Shown here: piece by piece, positions 16,039 to 26,532 of the stretch | Position numbering within the stretch: position 1 is the stretch's first letter | How the letters are laid out: each line of letters opens with the position of its first letter | Source of the DNA: an uncultured Burkholderiales bacterium | GTDB lineage: Bacteria > Pseudomonadota > Gammaproteobacteria > Burkholderiales > Burkholderiaceae_C | Direction: 5' to 3' | DNA length: 49,420 bases | NCBI GenBank assembly: GCA_937927685.1 | Contig: CALBSC010000044.1 | Coordinates: 1 to 49,420, forward strand | Translations under genes and position numbers: made by a program | Notes under the pieces: model-generated | Told to the model about the DNA's origin: nothing | The model's input: only the letters and a program-made list of their open reading frames with translations | Databases searched by the model: none

Positions 16039-19000
16039 ATGACCCAGGGACTTATCCGCCTGCGAGGCGTTCGCCAGCACAATCTCAAGAACCTGGATCT
16101 CGACATCCGCACCGGTGAACTGACGGTCGTCACCGGGCCCAGCGGCTCAGGCAAATCCAGCCTGGTCTTCGACACCCTCTACGCCGAGGGGCAGCGCCGC
16201 TATGTCGAAACCTTCAGCGCCTACGCGCGCCAGTTCCTCGATCGGATGGATCGCCCCGCGGTGGACCGCGTCGAGGGCGTTCCCCCGGCCATCGCCATCG
16301 ACCAGACCAACCCGGTGCGCAGCTCGCGCTCCACGGTGGGGACGATGACCGAGCTCAACGACCATCTGAAACTGATGTTTGCGCGAGCGGCGCAGTTGTT
16401 TGATCGCCAGACCGCGCGACCCGTGCAGCACGACACGGCAGACTCCATTTATGAGCACATGCTGGCCCGCGCAGCGGGTACAGACCCACGCCTGGTGGTG
16501 ACTTTCCCGGTGGAATTACCGGCCAACACCTCGACCGAGGACATCGAGCAGTGGCTCAGCGCCAGTGGTTTCACGCGGGTGCAGGCCCAACGCGAGGTGG
16601 CGACCCCGACCGGGCCGCGCCAGGTGCTGGATGTGGTGGCAGACCGTTTTCGTCTGGGCAATGCCGAGCGGGTGCGGGTGATGGAGGCCCTGGAGACCGC
16701 GATCAAACGCGGCAGTGGCCGCGTCAGTGTCTATGTCACCGGCGAGGACGGGCAGGCCGATACGGTGTGGAAGTTTTCCACCGGCCTGCATTGTCCGGAG
16801 AGTGATCTGCGCTATGCACAGCCCACCCCGTCCATGTTCTCGTTCAATTCGCCCGCAGGGGCGTGCGAAACCTGTCGGGGCTTTGGACGGGTGATCGGCG
16901 TCGATTACGGGCTGGTCATCCCCAACGACAAACTCACCTTGCGTGCGGGTGCCATCAAGACCATCCAGACACCGGCCTGGTCCGAGTGCCAGGACGACCT
17001 GATGCGCCACGCCGAGAAGGCGGGTATCCCGCGCGACACCCCCTGGAACAAACTCACGCCCGAACAGCAGGGCTGGGTGATCAACGGCTCGCCCAACTGG
17101 AATGGCAAGTGGAACCAGCAGTGGTACGGCATCAAGCGTTTCTTCGAGTACCTCGAGAGCAAGTCCTACAAGATGCACATCCGCGTGCTGCTCTCCAAGT
17201 ACCGCAGCTACACACCCTGCCAGGTGTGTGGCGGGGCCCGCCTCAACGCGGACAGTTTGCTGTGGCGGGTGGGTTCGCGTGAACAGGCAGACGCTGTGTT
17301 GCCGCCTGCGGCTCGCTTCTTGCCCAAGGGCGTGGGCTGGAGCCGCGAGCAACTGGAGTCGCTCCCCGGGCTGAGCCTGCATGACCTCATGCTCATGCCC
17401 ATCGAGCGCTTGCGCACTTTCTTTGACAGCATGCCCTTGCCGCAATCCGCTGGCGCGCCGGCCGAACAGGTCGCATTGCAACTGCTGCTCGACGAAATCC
17501 GCACCCGGCTGCGCTACCTGTGCGATGTCGGCATCGGTTATTTGTCGCTGGACCGTCAAAGCCGTACCCTCAGTGGCGGCGAGGTGCAGCGCATCAACCT
17601 CACCACGGCGTTGGGCACTTCCTTGGTCAACACCTTGTTCGTGCTGGACGAACCGAGCATTGGCTTGCACCCGCGCGACATGGCGCGCATCACCGAGGCC
17701 ATGCACCGGCTGCGCGATGCGGGCAACACCCTGGTGGTGGTGGAGCATGACCCCGCTGTGATGATGGCGGCGGACCGCGTCATCGACATGGGGCCGGGAC
17801 CCGGCGAGCGAGGCGGACAGATTGTGTTCGATGGGCCGGTGGAACTGCTCAAGCAGGCCGACACCCTCACCGGAGCCTACCTGGGTGCGCGCAAGCAGGT
17901 GGGCATGGGGTTCAAGCGGGCGGTGACCGATGCCACGCCCCGGTTGGTGCTGGAAGGCGCGCGAGAGCACAACCTGCGCGACCTGGCGATTGAATTCCCG
18001 TTGCAGCGCCTGGTGTGTGTCACCGGCGTCAGCGGTTCCGGCAAGTCCACGCTGATCCAGGACATTCTGGCCCCGGCCCTCATGCGCCACTTTGGCCACG
18101 CCACCGAAACGCCCGGTGCGCATGACCGCTTGCTGGGGGCCGATCACCTGAGCGAGGTGGTGTTTGTGGACCAGTCGCCCATCGGCAAGACGGCGCGTTC
18201 CAATCCGGTGAGTTATGTGGGCGCGTGGGACGCCATTCGCGAACGCTTTGCCACCACCGCATTGGCCAAGCAACGGGGCTACACCGCATCGAAGTTCAGT
18301 TTCAACAGCGGCGACGGCCGATGCCCGACGTGCGGCGGCTCGGGCTTTGAGCATGTGGAGATGCAATTCCTGAGCGACGTGTATTTGCGTTGCCAGGATT
18401 GCGATGGCCAACGCTACCGTCCGGAGATCCTCGAGGTCAAGCTCGAAAAAACCCTCCAGGGCACCGCGCGACTGTTCAGCGTCGCCGATATCCTGTCGCT
18501 CACTGTCAGCGAGGCCGCACAGTGGTTTGCCGACGACCGCGATGTGCTGCGAGCCTTGCAGCCCATCGTCGATGTGGGCCTGGACTATGTCAAGCTGGGG
18601 CAACCGGTGCCGACCCTGAGCGGAGGGGAAGCCCAGCGGCTGAAGCTGGCGGGCTTCCTGGCTGAAGCGGCCAAGTCGGCGGCCAGCAGCCGGCAACCCG
18701 TGGCGCGCAAGGGCACCTTGTTCCTGTTTGACGAACCCACCACGGGTTTGCACTTTGATGATATCGCCAAGCTCATGCGCGCCATGCGACGCCTGCTCGA
18801 GGCGGGCCACTCCTTGATCGTCATCGAGCACAACCTGGATGTGATGCGCGCCAGCGATTGGCTGATCGACCTCGGACCCGAGGGCGGTGAAGCCGGTGGC
18901 TGGTTGGTGGCCGAGGGGTCGCCCGAGGAAGTGCGCCAGCACCCCACCTCGCACACCGGACGGGCCTTGCGCGAGTACGCGTTGGCGATGGGCGAAGCCC

Positions 19001-21771
19001 ACGGCGTGGACGAATTCGACCCGGTCACCTTGCAACGTCTGACGACGCCCGTCACCGCCCTGATCGCCAGCCCTGCTCATGCGCCCGTGCGGGATGCCTT
19101 GCATGCGGCCCCTCCCGAGGTGATTCGCATCCTGAACGCCAAGGAGCACAACCTCAAGAGCCTGAGTGTGGACGTGCCCCGTGGCAAGTTCAACGTGATC
19201 ACGGGGGTGAGCGGTTCAGGCAAATCAACCCTGGCCTTTGACATCCTGTTCAACGAAGGGCAACGGCGCTATCTGGAGAGCCTGAATGCGTATGCGCGCA
19301 GCATCGTACAGCCGGCAGGACGCCCCGAGGTGGATGCGGTGTATGGCATTCCGCCCACCGTGGCCATCGAGCAGCGGCTGTCGCGGGGCGGACGCAAGTC
19401 CACCGTGGGCACCACCACCGAGGTGTGGCACTTTCTGCGCCTGCTGTACGTGAAACTGGGGACGCAGCATTGCATTCACGATGGGGCGGCGGTGCAGCCG
19501 CAATCGGCCGACAGCATTGCGGCCCAGTTGATGCGTCAGTTCAAGGGGCAGCACATCGGGTTGTTGAGCCCGTTGGTGGTCAACCGCAAGGGTGTGTACA
19601 CCGAGCTGGCGGATTGGGCCCGGCCGCGTGGCTACACCCACTTGCGGGTGGACGGGCAGTTTCTGCCGACCCAGGGCTTTCCGCGCATTGACCGGTTCAA
19701 GGAGCACACCATTGAATTGCCGGTGGCCAGCCTGGACATCACGCCCGAGAACGAATCGGTGTTGCGTCAGTCCCTGGCTCAGGCGCTGGAGCACGGCAAG
19801 GGGGTGGTGCATGTCCTGAGCCACCTCATCGGCTTGCGGGCCGCCATGATGGCTGGCAGTTCCACGGTGGCGATTGGGCATCTGGATGTGTATTCCACCA
19901 AACGCGCCTGCCCGGTGTGTGCCACCTCCTACACAGAACTGGACCCTCGTCTGTTCTCCTACAACAGCAAGCACGGCTGGTGCCCGGACTGTGTGGGCAC
20001 GGGACTGCGTCTCTCACGCGAACAGCGCAAACTGCTGGACGATTCGGTCCGCTCGGACGATCAGAAGGGACGCGAGCAGACCTTTGCCGAGCCCGAGGTG
20101 GAGGATCTGGTCGACACCGCCTGCCCCACTTGCCAAGGCACGCGACTGAATGAGACGGCGCGCGCGGTGAAGTTTGCTGGCACGGGCATTGCCGACATTG
20201 CGCGGCAGAGTGTGCGCGACATCCGCCAGTGGCTGGATGGCTTGCATTTGACCGGCCGCGAAGCGGATATCGCCCGCGACTTGTTGCCTGAAATCCGCAG
20301 CCGGCTAGAGTTTCTGGATCAGGTGGGCCTGGGTTATCTGACGCTCGACCGCGGAGCCCCCACGCTGAGCGGCGGCGAAGCCCAACGCATCCGGCTGGCC
20401 GCACAGTTGGGCAGTAACTTGCAGGGCGTGTGCTATGTGCTGGACGAACCCACCATCGGGCTGCATGCCCGCGACAACCAGATCCTGTTGAACGCCTTGC
20501 AGCAACTGAGTGACAAGGGCAACACCCTGGTGGTGGTGGAGCATGACGAGGACACGATTCGCCACGCCGACCACATCATTGACATCGGGCCGAGCGCCGG
20601 CAAGCGCGGCGGGCGCCTGATTGCGCAAGGCACAGTGGATGATCTGACCGCGCAATCCGAGTCGCAGACCGGGCGGTATTTGCTCCATGCCATCCGGCAT
20701 CCGCAACAGGCGCGGCGCGTCATGGCCTCATCAGACCAGACCCTGCCGGTTCTCGCGGTTCAGGGCGCGAGCTTGCACAACTTGCAGCAGGTGAGTGTGG
20801 ACGTGCCGCTCAAGCGTCTGGTGGCCATCACCGGGGTGAGCGGTTCGGGCAAATCCACCCTGGCCCGGGATGTGTTGTTGGCCAATGTGCAGACGGCTGT
20901 GTCGGCCCGCCGCACGCCCACCTGGGTGGGGTGTCAGGGCTTGCTCGGCTGGCAACAGGTGGACCGTGTCCTGGAGGTGGACCAGACACCGATTGGCAAG
21001 ACGCCGCGCAGCTGCCCGGCCACCTACATCGGCTTTTGGGACACCATCCGCAAGCTGTTTGCCGAAACGCTGGAGGCCAAGGCGCGCGGGTATGGCCCGG
21101 GTCGCTTCAGCTTCAACACCGGCGAAGGCCGCTGCCCTTCGTGCGAGGGTCAGGGCATGCGCACCATCGAGATGAGTTTCCTGCCCGATGTGAAGGTGCT
21201 GTGTGAAACCTGCCAAGGCGCGCGCTTCAACCCGGAGACGCTGGCCGTGAGTTGGCGCGGCAAGAGCATTGGCGAGGTGCTGCAGATGGAGGTGGACGAG
21301 GCGGTGGAATTTTTTGCCTCGATGCCCACCATCAGCCATCCGTTGCAGCTGCTGAAGGATGTGGGCCTGGGCTACCTGACGCTGGGTCAACCGTCACCGA
21401 CGCTGAGTGGCGGCGAGGCGCAGCGCATCAAGCTGGTGACCGAGCTCAGCAAGGTGCGTGACGACATTGGTCGGCGTGGACAGAAAGCGCCCCACACCCT
21501 CTATGTGCTGGACGAGCCCACGGTGGGCCTGCACATGGCCGATGTGGACAAGCTCATCAAGGTGCTGCACCGCCTGGTCGATGGCGGCCACAGCGTGGTG
21601 GTGATCGAGCACGACCTGGACGTGATTGCCGAAGCTGACTGGATCATTGACCTGGGCCCCGAGGGCGGGCAGGGGGGTGGTCGTGTGGTGGCGGCGGCCA
21701 CGCCCGAGGATGTGGTTCGACTGGGTACGCACACCGGGCGCGCGCTCAAGCCGGTGCTGGCGCGGCAGTGA
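16039..21771 (+). CDS. double-length UvrA-family excinuclease ATPase (four ABC modules)
   Basis: Protein of 1910 residues, twice the normal UvrA length (about 940), made of two UvrA units in tandem. Walker A motifs are at residues 33-40, 663-670, 1056-1063 and 1599-1606, each followed by an ABC signature LSGGE and a DEP Walker B with GLH. Zinc-finger pairs typical of the UvrA DNA-binding region are seen at Cys762/765/785/788 in the first half and in the matching place of the second half. The UvrB-contact zinc finger is intact in the second half (CPVC...CPDC) but reads CPES...CETC in the first, lacking one cysteine. UvrA works as a dimer in damage recognition; this protein could be a covalent pseudo-dimer. 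It is a paralog rather than the housekeeping uvrA. No Shine-Dalgarno is obvious at the ATG. Confidence 0.93.
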   Translation: MTQGLIRLRGVRQHNLKNLDLDIRTGELTVVTGPSGSGKSSLVFDTLYAEGQRRYVETFSAYARQFLDRMDRPAVDRVEGVPPAIAIDQTNPVRSSRSTVGTMTELNDHLKLMFARAAQLFDRQTARPVQHDTADSIYEHMLARAAGTDPRLVVTFPVELPANTSTEDIEQWLSASGFTRVQAQREVATPTGPRQVLDVVADRFRLGNAERVRVMEALETAIKRGSGRVSVYVTGEDGQADTVWKFSTGLHCPESDLRYAQPTPSMFSFNSPAGACETCRGFGRVIGVDYGLVIPNDKLTLRAGAIKTIQTPAWSECQDDLMRHAEKAGIPRDTPWNKLTPEQQGWVINGSPNWNGKWNQQWYGIKRFFEYLESKSYKMHIRVLLSKYRSYTPCQVCGGARLNADSLLWRVGSREQADAVLPPAARFLPKGVGWSREQLESLPGLSLHDLMLMPIERLRTFFDSMPLPQSAGAPAEQVALQLLLDEIRTRLRYLCDVGIGYLSLDRQSRTLSGGEVQRINLTTALGTSLVNTLFVLDEPSIGLHPRDMARITEAMHRLRDAGNTLVVVEHDPAVMMAADRVIDMGPGPGERGGQIVFDGPVELLKQADTLTGAYLGARKQVGMGFKRAVTDATPRLVLEGAREHNLRDLAIEFPLQRLVCVTGVSGSGKSTLIQDILAPALMRHFGHATETPGAHDRLLGADHLSEVVFVDQSPIGKTARSNPVSYVGAWDAIRERFATTALAKQRGYTASKFSFNSGDGRCPTCGGSGFEHVEMQFLSDVYLRCQDCDGQRYRPEILEVKLEKTLQGTARLFSVADILSLTVSEAAQWFADDRDVLRALQPIVDVGLDYVKLGQPVPTLSGGEAQRLKLAGFLAEAAKSAASSRQPVARKGTLFLFDEPTTGLHFDDIAKLMRAMRRLLEAGHSLIVIEHNLDVMRASDWLIDLGPEGGEAGGWLVAEGSPEEVRQHPTSHTGRALREYALAMGEAHGVDEFDPVTLQRLTTPVTALIASPAHAPVRDALHAAPPEVIRILNAKEHNLKSLSVDVPRGKFNVITGVSGSGKSTLAFDILFNEGQRRYLESLNAYARSIVQPAGRPEVDAVYGIPPTVAIEQRLSRGGRKSTVGTTTEVWHFLRLLYVKLGTQHCIHDGAAVQPQSADSIAAQLMRQFKGQHIGLLSPLVVNRKGVYTELADWARPRGYTHLRVDGQFLPTQGFPRIDRFKEHTIELPVASLDITPENESVLRQSLAQALEHGKGVVHVLSHLIGLRAAMMAGSSTVAIGHLDVYSTKRACPVCATSYTELDPRLFSYNSKHGWCPDCVGTGLRLSREQRKLLDDSVRSDDQKGREQTFAEPEVEDLVDTACPTCQGTRLNETARAVKFAGTGIADIARQSVRDIRQWLDGLHLTGREADIARDLLPEIRSRLEFLDQVGLGYLTLDRGAPTLSGGEAQRIRLAAQLGSNLQGVCYVLDEPTIGLHARDNQILLNALQQLSDKGNTLVVVEHDEDTIRHADHIIDIGPSAGKRGGRLIAQGTVDDLTAQSESQTGRYLLHAIRHPQQARRVMASSDQTLPVLAVQGASLHNLQQVSVDVPLKRLVAITGVSGSGKSTLARDVLLANVQTAVSARRTPTWVGCQGLLGWQQVDRVLEVDQTPIGKTPRSCPATYIGFWDTIRKLFAETLEAKARGYGPGRFSFNTGEGRCPSCEGQGMRTIEMSFLPDVKVLCETCQGARFNPETLAVSWRGKSIGEVLQMEVDEAVEFFASMPTISHPLQLLKDVGLGYLTLGQPSPTLSGGEAQRIKLVTELSKVRDDIGRRGQKAPHTLYVLDEPTVGLHMADVDKLIKVLHRLVDGGHSVVVIEHDLDVIAEADWIIDLGPEGGQGGGRVVAAATPEDVVRLGTHTGRALKPVLARQ

Positions 21772-21780
21772 TCTCTTCCA

Positions 21781-21806
21781 CCGAGCGACCCCCTGGGGTG
21801 ACTCGG
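21781..21806. terminator. hairpin between convergent genes, no U-run
   Basis: CCGAG (21781-21785) pairs with CTCGG (21802-21806), and ACCC (21788-21791) with GGGT (21796-21799) inside. It lies between the stop codons of the uvrA paralog and the HAD gene. It could help end both transcripts, but neither strand has a T-run. Confidence 0.35.
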
Positions 21807-21822
21807 GAGGAGCGGGCCAGCC

Positions 21823-22674
21823 TCAGCGCGTGAGCAGCATCTGGGCGACTTCCCAGAAGCCGCGCCCGCGTTCGCTGGGGGTGATGTAGCGGGGCGGGTG
21901 CTCCAGTTGATCCGCAAAGCGCCGGATATTGGCCACACCCACGCTGTGCGGGAAACGCTGGAACATCACCTGATCGTTGGTGGAGTCGCCCACATACACC
22001 CAGCGGTCCAATTCGCTGGCCAGGTCGCGATCCAGCAGTTCGCGCGCCATCCAGCACGCCCCTGAAAACTTGTCGTGGGAGCCAAACCAGCCATTGATGT
22101 GAATGCTGCTGACCGTGGCGTTCATGCCTTCGTTTTGCATGAGGCGAACCACGGCCTCGATGGCGGGTAGGGGCAGGCGCATAAACTCGCTGTGGTCGAT
22201 GGCGATGTCGGTTTCGCGTCCATCGCTGTCATGCGAGCGGGTGGCTCCCGGAATGTCTCGCTCGATGCGCGCCAACACGGCTTGCATGCGCTGAAAGTTG
22301 ACGGCGCGCGTGTTCGGCGCTTGTGCGTAGCGTTTGGTCAGCGTCAACGGCGAGGGGGAATCCTTCAAGGGTACAGCATCGGTAGCCGTCCCAGCCAGTG
22401 CCTGAGCCGGGGCAACCCACGCCACCGCGCCGTTTTCAGCCACGATGGCGTCCACTGGCCAGGTTTGCGCGAAGGGCTCGCTCCACCCCACGGGTCGACC
22501 CGTGATGGGGATGACGTGCAAGCCGTGAGCCTTCAAGTCAGCCAGGGCCTGCAATGCGGGAGGCGTGATCACGCCCTCGGTGGTCAGCGTGTCGTCAATG
22601 TCGGTGAAGACCCCCACAATGCGCGCGCGCTCGGCTGCGGGCCAATCGTGCAAGGGCAGCGGAGCGAAGGCCAT
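21823..22674 (-). CDS. HAD-superfamily phosphatase, mannosyl-3-phosphoglycerate phosphatase-like
   Basis: Protein of 283 residues. Motif I is FTDIDDTLT (Asp nucleophile and Asp acid/base, about residues 23-31), motif II is ITGRP, and motif IV is YVGDSTNDQVMF near the C-terminus. This fits the HAD-IIB (Cof-like) group containing mannosyl-3-phosphoglycerate and sucrose phosphatases. The ATG at 22674 is chosen because the longer frame overlaps prfC. It begins 7 bases after the prfC stop, so the two are likely co-transcribed. No partner synthase is nearby, so the sugar phosphate it acts on is unknown. Confidence 0.85.
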   Translation of the reverse strand: MAFAPLPLHDWPAAERARIVGVFTDIDDTLTTEGVITPPALQALADLKAHGLHVIPITGRPVGWSEPFAQTWPVDAIVAENGAVAWVAPAQALAGTATDAVPLKDSPSPLTLTKRYAQAPNTRAVNFQRMQAVLARIERDIPGATRSHDSDGRETDIAIDHSEFMRLPLPAIEAVVRLMQNEGMNATVSSIHINGWFGSHDKFSGACWMARELLDRDLASELDRWVYVGDSTNDQVMFQRFPHSVGVANIRRFADQLEHPPRYITPSERGRGFWEVAQMLLTR

Positions 22675-22681
22675 GTCAGGT

Positions 22682-24313
22682 TCAGCCCGCCGACCCCAGC
22701 GATAAGCCGGCGTGTTCGCGCAGCGGGTGGAAATGGATCTTGGGGAAGCGCTCCTGCGCCAGTCGAACGTCGTAGGGCGAGGTGCACAGATAGGCCAGGG
22801 TGTTGGCCGCATCGAGTGCCAGCCGCTGCGGGTAGGCGTGGGTGAACTCGCGCAGTTCCGCGGGCGTGTCCGCGGTGATCCAGCGCGCCCCGGTGTACTG
22901 GCTGCTTTCCAGTCGCACATCGCAGTCGTATTCGGTTTTCAGGCGGTGCTGCACCACTTCAAACTGCAGCTGGCCGATGGCGCCCAGCAACATGGCACCG
23001 CCAATCTCCGGCTTGAACACCTGGATCGCCCCTTCCTCACCCAGCTGCGCCAGTCCGGTTTGCAATTGCTTGGTACGCAGCGGGTTCTTCAGAATCACGG
23101 TCATGAACAGCTCGGGCGCGAAGAAAGGCAGCCCGGTGTATTGCAAAGACGCACCATCGGTGATGGTGTCGCCGAGCTGCACGCCCCCGTGGGTGGTGAA
23201 GCCGATGATGTCACCCGCAAACGCTTCTTCCACGGCTTCACGGCGTTGACTCAGGAAGGTCACGACCGAGGTGGGGCGCAGCTCCTTGCTGGTACGTTGC
23301 ACCTTGAGTTTCATGCCGGGCTTGTATTGGCCCGACGCGACGCGCACAAAAGCGATGCGGTCGCGGTGAGACGGGTCCATATTGGCCTGCACCTTGAACA
23401 CCACCCCGGAGAACATGGCGTCCTCGGGCTGAATGGTTTTTTCGACAGGCTCCTTGTTGACGACCAGCGAGCTCTTGCGTGGGCGAGGCGATGGCGCCAG
23501 GTCGACCAGCGAGTCCAATACCTCCATCACGCCGAAATTGTTCACCCCCGAGCCGAAGAACACGGGCGTCTGGCGTCCGGCCAGAAAGGCTTCAGGATCA
23601 AAGGCCGGCGAGGCGCCCGTGGCCAGTTCCATGCTGTCCATCGCCGTGGCCCACTCATGGCCAAAGCGCTCAGCCAGGGCTGACTGCTCGGTCAGGGGAA
23701 TGGCCTCGAAGTCTTGCGGACGGCGCTCGCTGCCAGATTCAAACACCGTCATGGCCTGGGTGCGCAGGTTGATGATGCCGCCAAAGGACTTGCCCTGACC
23801 CACGGGCCAGGTCATGGGCACGCAGGGCATGCCGAGTTCGCGCTCCACTTCGTCGAGGATGTCCAGTGGGTCACGTACCTCGCGGTCCATTTTGTTGACG
23901 AACGTGATGATGGGCGTGTCACGCTGTCGGCAGACTTCAATCAGGCGGCGGGTCTGCGCTTCCACGCCGTTGGCGGCGTCGATCACCATGAGGGCCGAGT
24001 CCACGGCGGTGAGCACGCGGTAGGTGTCTTCGGAGAAGTCTTTGTGACCCGGGGTGTCGAGCAGGTTGATGACGTGATCGCGATACAGCATCTGCATGAC
24101 CGAGGAGGCCACAGAAATGCCGCGTTGCTTCTCGATTTCCATCCAGTCGCTGGTGGCATGGCGACTGGCCTTGCGGGCCTTGACTGAACCCGCGATCTGG
24201 ATCGCGCCCGAGAACAGCAGCAGCTTCTCGGTCAGCGTGGTTTTACCCGCATCGGGGTGGGAGATGATGGCAAAGGTGCGCCGACGGCGCACTTCTTCGA
24301 GAAGAGACGTCAT
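22682..24313 (-). CDS. prfC: peptide chain release factor 3
   Basis: Translational GTPase of 543 residues that removes RF1/RF2 from the ribosome after termination. It has G1 SHPDAGKTTLTEKLL (about residues 18-32), G3 DTPGHKDFSEDTYR and G4 NKMDRE, plus the RF3-specific segment KARKASRHATSDWMEIEKQRG. Length and order match RF3 rather than EF-G. Its first 71 bases are shared with the 3' end of the receiver-domain gene just upstream, and the HAD phosphatase follows directly. Confidence 0.96.
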   Translation of the reverse strand: MTSLLEEVRRRRTFAIISHPDAGKTTLTEKLLLFSGAIQIAGSVKARKASRHATSDWMEIEKQRGISVASSVMQMLYRDHVINLLDTPGHKDFSEDTYRVLTAVDSALMVIDAANGVEAQTRRLIEVCRQRDTPIITFVNKMDREVRDPLDILDEVERELGMPCVPMTWPVGQGKSFGGIINLRTQAMTVFESGSERRPQDFEAIPLTEQSALAERFGHEWATAMDSMELATGASPAFDPEAFLAGRQTPVFFGSGVNNFGVMEVLDSLVDLAPSPRPRKSSLVVNKEPVEKTIQPEDAMFSGVVFKVQANMDPSHRDRIAFVRVASGQYKPGMKLKVQRTSKELRPTSVVTFLSQRREAVEEAFAGDIIGFTTHGGVQLGDTITDGASLQYTGLPFFAPELFMTVILKNPLRTKQLQTGLAQLGEEGAIQVFKPEIGGAMLLGAIGQLQFEVVQHRLKTEYDCDVRLESSQYTGARWITADTPAELREFTHAYPQRLALDAANTLAYLCTSPYDVRLAQERFPKIHFHPLREHAGLSLGSAG

Positions 24314-24767
24314 GAGAAATTTCCGGGGAGGCCTGCATCATAGCCTCTGCGGCTGACGACAGCCGCACCGAAACCCCCAGCAACGGCTGAACGGCGTTGA
24401 CCAACGCCTGGGCTTGCAGGGGCTTGTCCAGCAGGATGTCCAGTCCAGCACGGTGACAGGCCAGCAGATGATCCGGGGTGCGCTCGCTGCTCATGGCGAC
24501 CGTGGGGACCTGGGGCCGTGGGCTGCCGAAGCGCTCTGGCGCGGCCTGATCATGGAGCAATTCAAGACCCAGACCATCGGGCAATTGCAAATCGAGCAGC
24601 ATCAGGTCGTAATGGCGCTCAGCCAGGAAGGCGCGGGCCCAGCGCAGGCTGTTGGCTTCTTCGACCACGCAGCCTGGCCAGGTATATTGGAAGATCACGC
24701 GCGCACACAGCCGATGCACAGAGTGATCATCGACCACGAGCAGTCGCGGGGCAGTGGAGGCGGCCAT
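24243..24767 (-). CDS. orphan receiver-domain (CheY-like) response regulator overlapping prfC
   Basis: Protein of 174 residues with one receiver domain (about residues 8-128). The acidic pair is Asp13-Asp14 (VVDDHSVHR), the phosphoacceptor Asp59 lies in LLDLQLPDG, the conserved switch serine is in AMSSER (about 93-94), and Lys115 is in LDKPL. No DNA-binding or enzymatic output domain follows; residues 130-174 are Ser/His-rich and low in order. The last 71 bases lie inside prfC in another frame, so the tail may be shaped by that overlap. No histidine kinase is nearby. It is divergent from ahcY, and its partner and output are unknown. Confidence 0.8.
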   Translation of the reverse strand: MAASTAPRLLVVDDHSVHRLCARVIFQYTWPGCVVEEANSLRWARAFLAERHYDLMLLDLQLPDGLGLELLHDQAAPERFGSPRPQVPTVAMSSERTPDHLLACHRAGLDILLDKPLQAQALVNAVQPLLGVSVRLSSAAEAMMQASPEISHDVSSRRSAPSAHLCHHLPPRCG

Positions 24768-24835
24768 GTGGGTGTCCCGAAATGGTGTGGACCCGCCATG
24801 ACACCACTCCCTGCCGCAACCGGCAATCCCGTATT

Positions 24836-24864
24836 TTGGGTAGTTACCGCAAACTTGCTAAAAT
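24836..24864 (+). promoter_or_regulatory. probable sigma-70 promoter of ahcY
   Basis: TTGGGT (24836-24841) and TAAAAT (24859-24864) are separated by exactly 17 bases. The -10 matches consensus at five of six positions, the -35 at three. A start about 7 bases beyond the -10 would place the 5' end at about 24871, just before the riboswitch begins at 24874. Confidence 0.65.
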
Positions 24865-24873
24865 ACTGGGCAA

Positions 24874-24945
24874 CCGAGGAGCGCTGCAGCCTGCAACCCA
24901 TTCACCAGCAGGCGAGGCTCGGATCTTTATCCAACTGCGCTCACC
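24874..24945 (+). ncRNA. S-adenosylhomocysteine (SAH) riboswitch
   Basis: The leader has the hallmark CCGAGGAGCGCTGC at 24874-24887 and the fold of the SAH riboswitch class. P1 is CCGAG (24874-24878) with CTCGG (24918-24922). An inner helix is GCCTGC (24889-24894) with GCAGGC (24908-24913). A pseudoknot-type helix is GAGCGC (24879-24884) with GCGCTC (24937-24942), followed by the conserved ACCCA. All three pair perfectly. The class is known to lie before ahcY in proteobacteria and to raise expression when SAH accumulates, which is the substrate of the gene downstream. Confidence 0.92.
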
Positions 24946-24957
24946 CACTGACGACGT

Positions 24958-24980
24958 GAGGTGAGCACCTCGGGTTTTAC
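24958..24980 (+). promoter_or_regulatory. small hairpin plus T-run after the riboswitch
   Basis: GAGGT (24958-24962) pairs with ACCTC (24967-24971) around GAGC and is followed by GGGTTTT. It is weak for a terminator, but its place between the riboswitch and the ahcY ribosome site makes it a candidate expression platform. Confidence 0.35.
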
Positions 24981-25026
24981 CCAGCCTGGTCTTGCGTCGC
25001 AGTGGTTCACTCAACGGAGCCGAACC

Positions 25027-26463
<1,437 letters not shown>

Positions 26464-26532
26464 TGCCCATGACGTCGTCGTGCGTGTCACACCGTCCGTG
26501 ACGCCCGCGATGACGTCTGCATCGATGCGCTG

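Noticed and set aside
16516..19149. Very long open frame on the minus strand (877 codons) inside the uvrA paralog
   Set aside because: It is rich in His, Gln, Arg and Gly with no recognisable motif and mirrors the coding strand of a certain gene; high GC leaves antisense frames open by chance.
22675..22920. N-terminal extension of the HAD phosphatase into prfC
   Set aside because: The extra 82 codons are the antiphase reading of prfC and have no domain; the HAD motif begins soon after the ATG at 22674.
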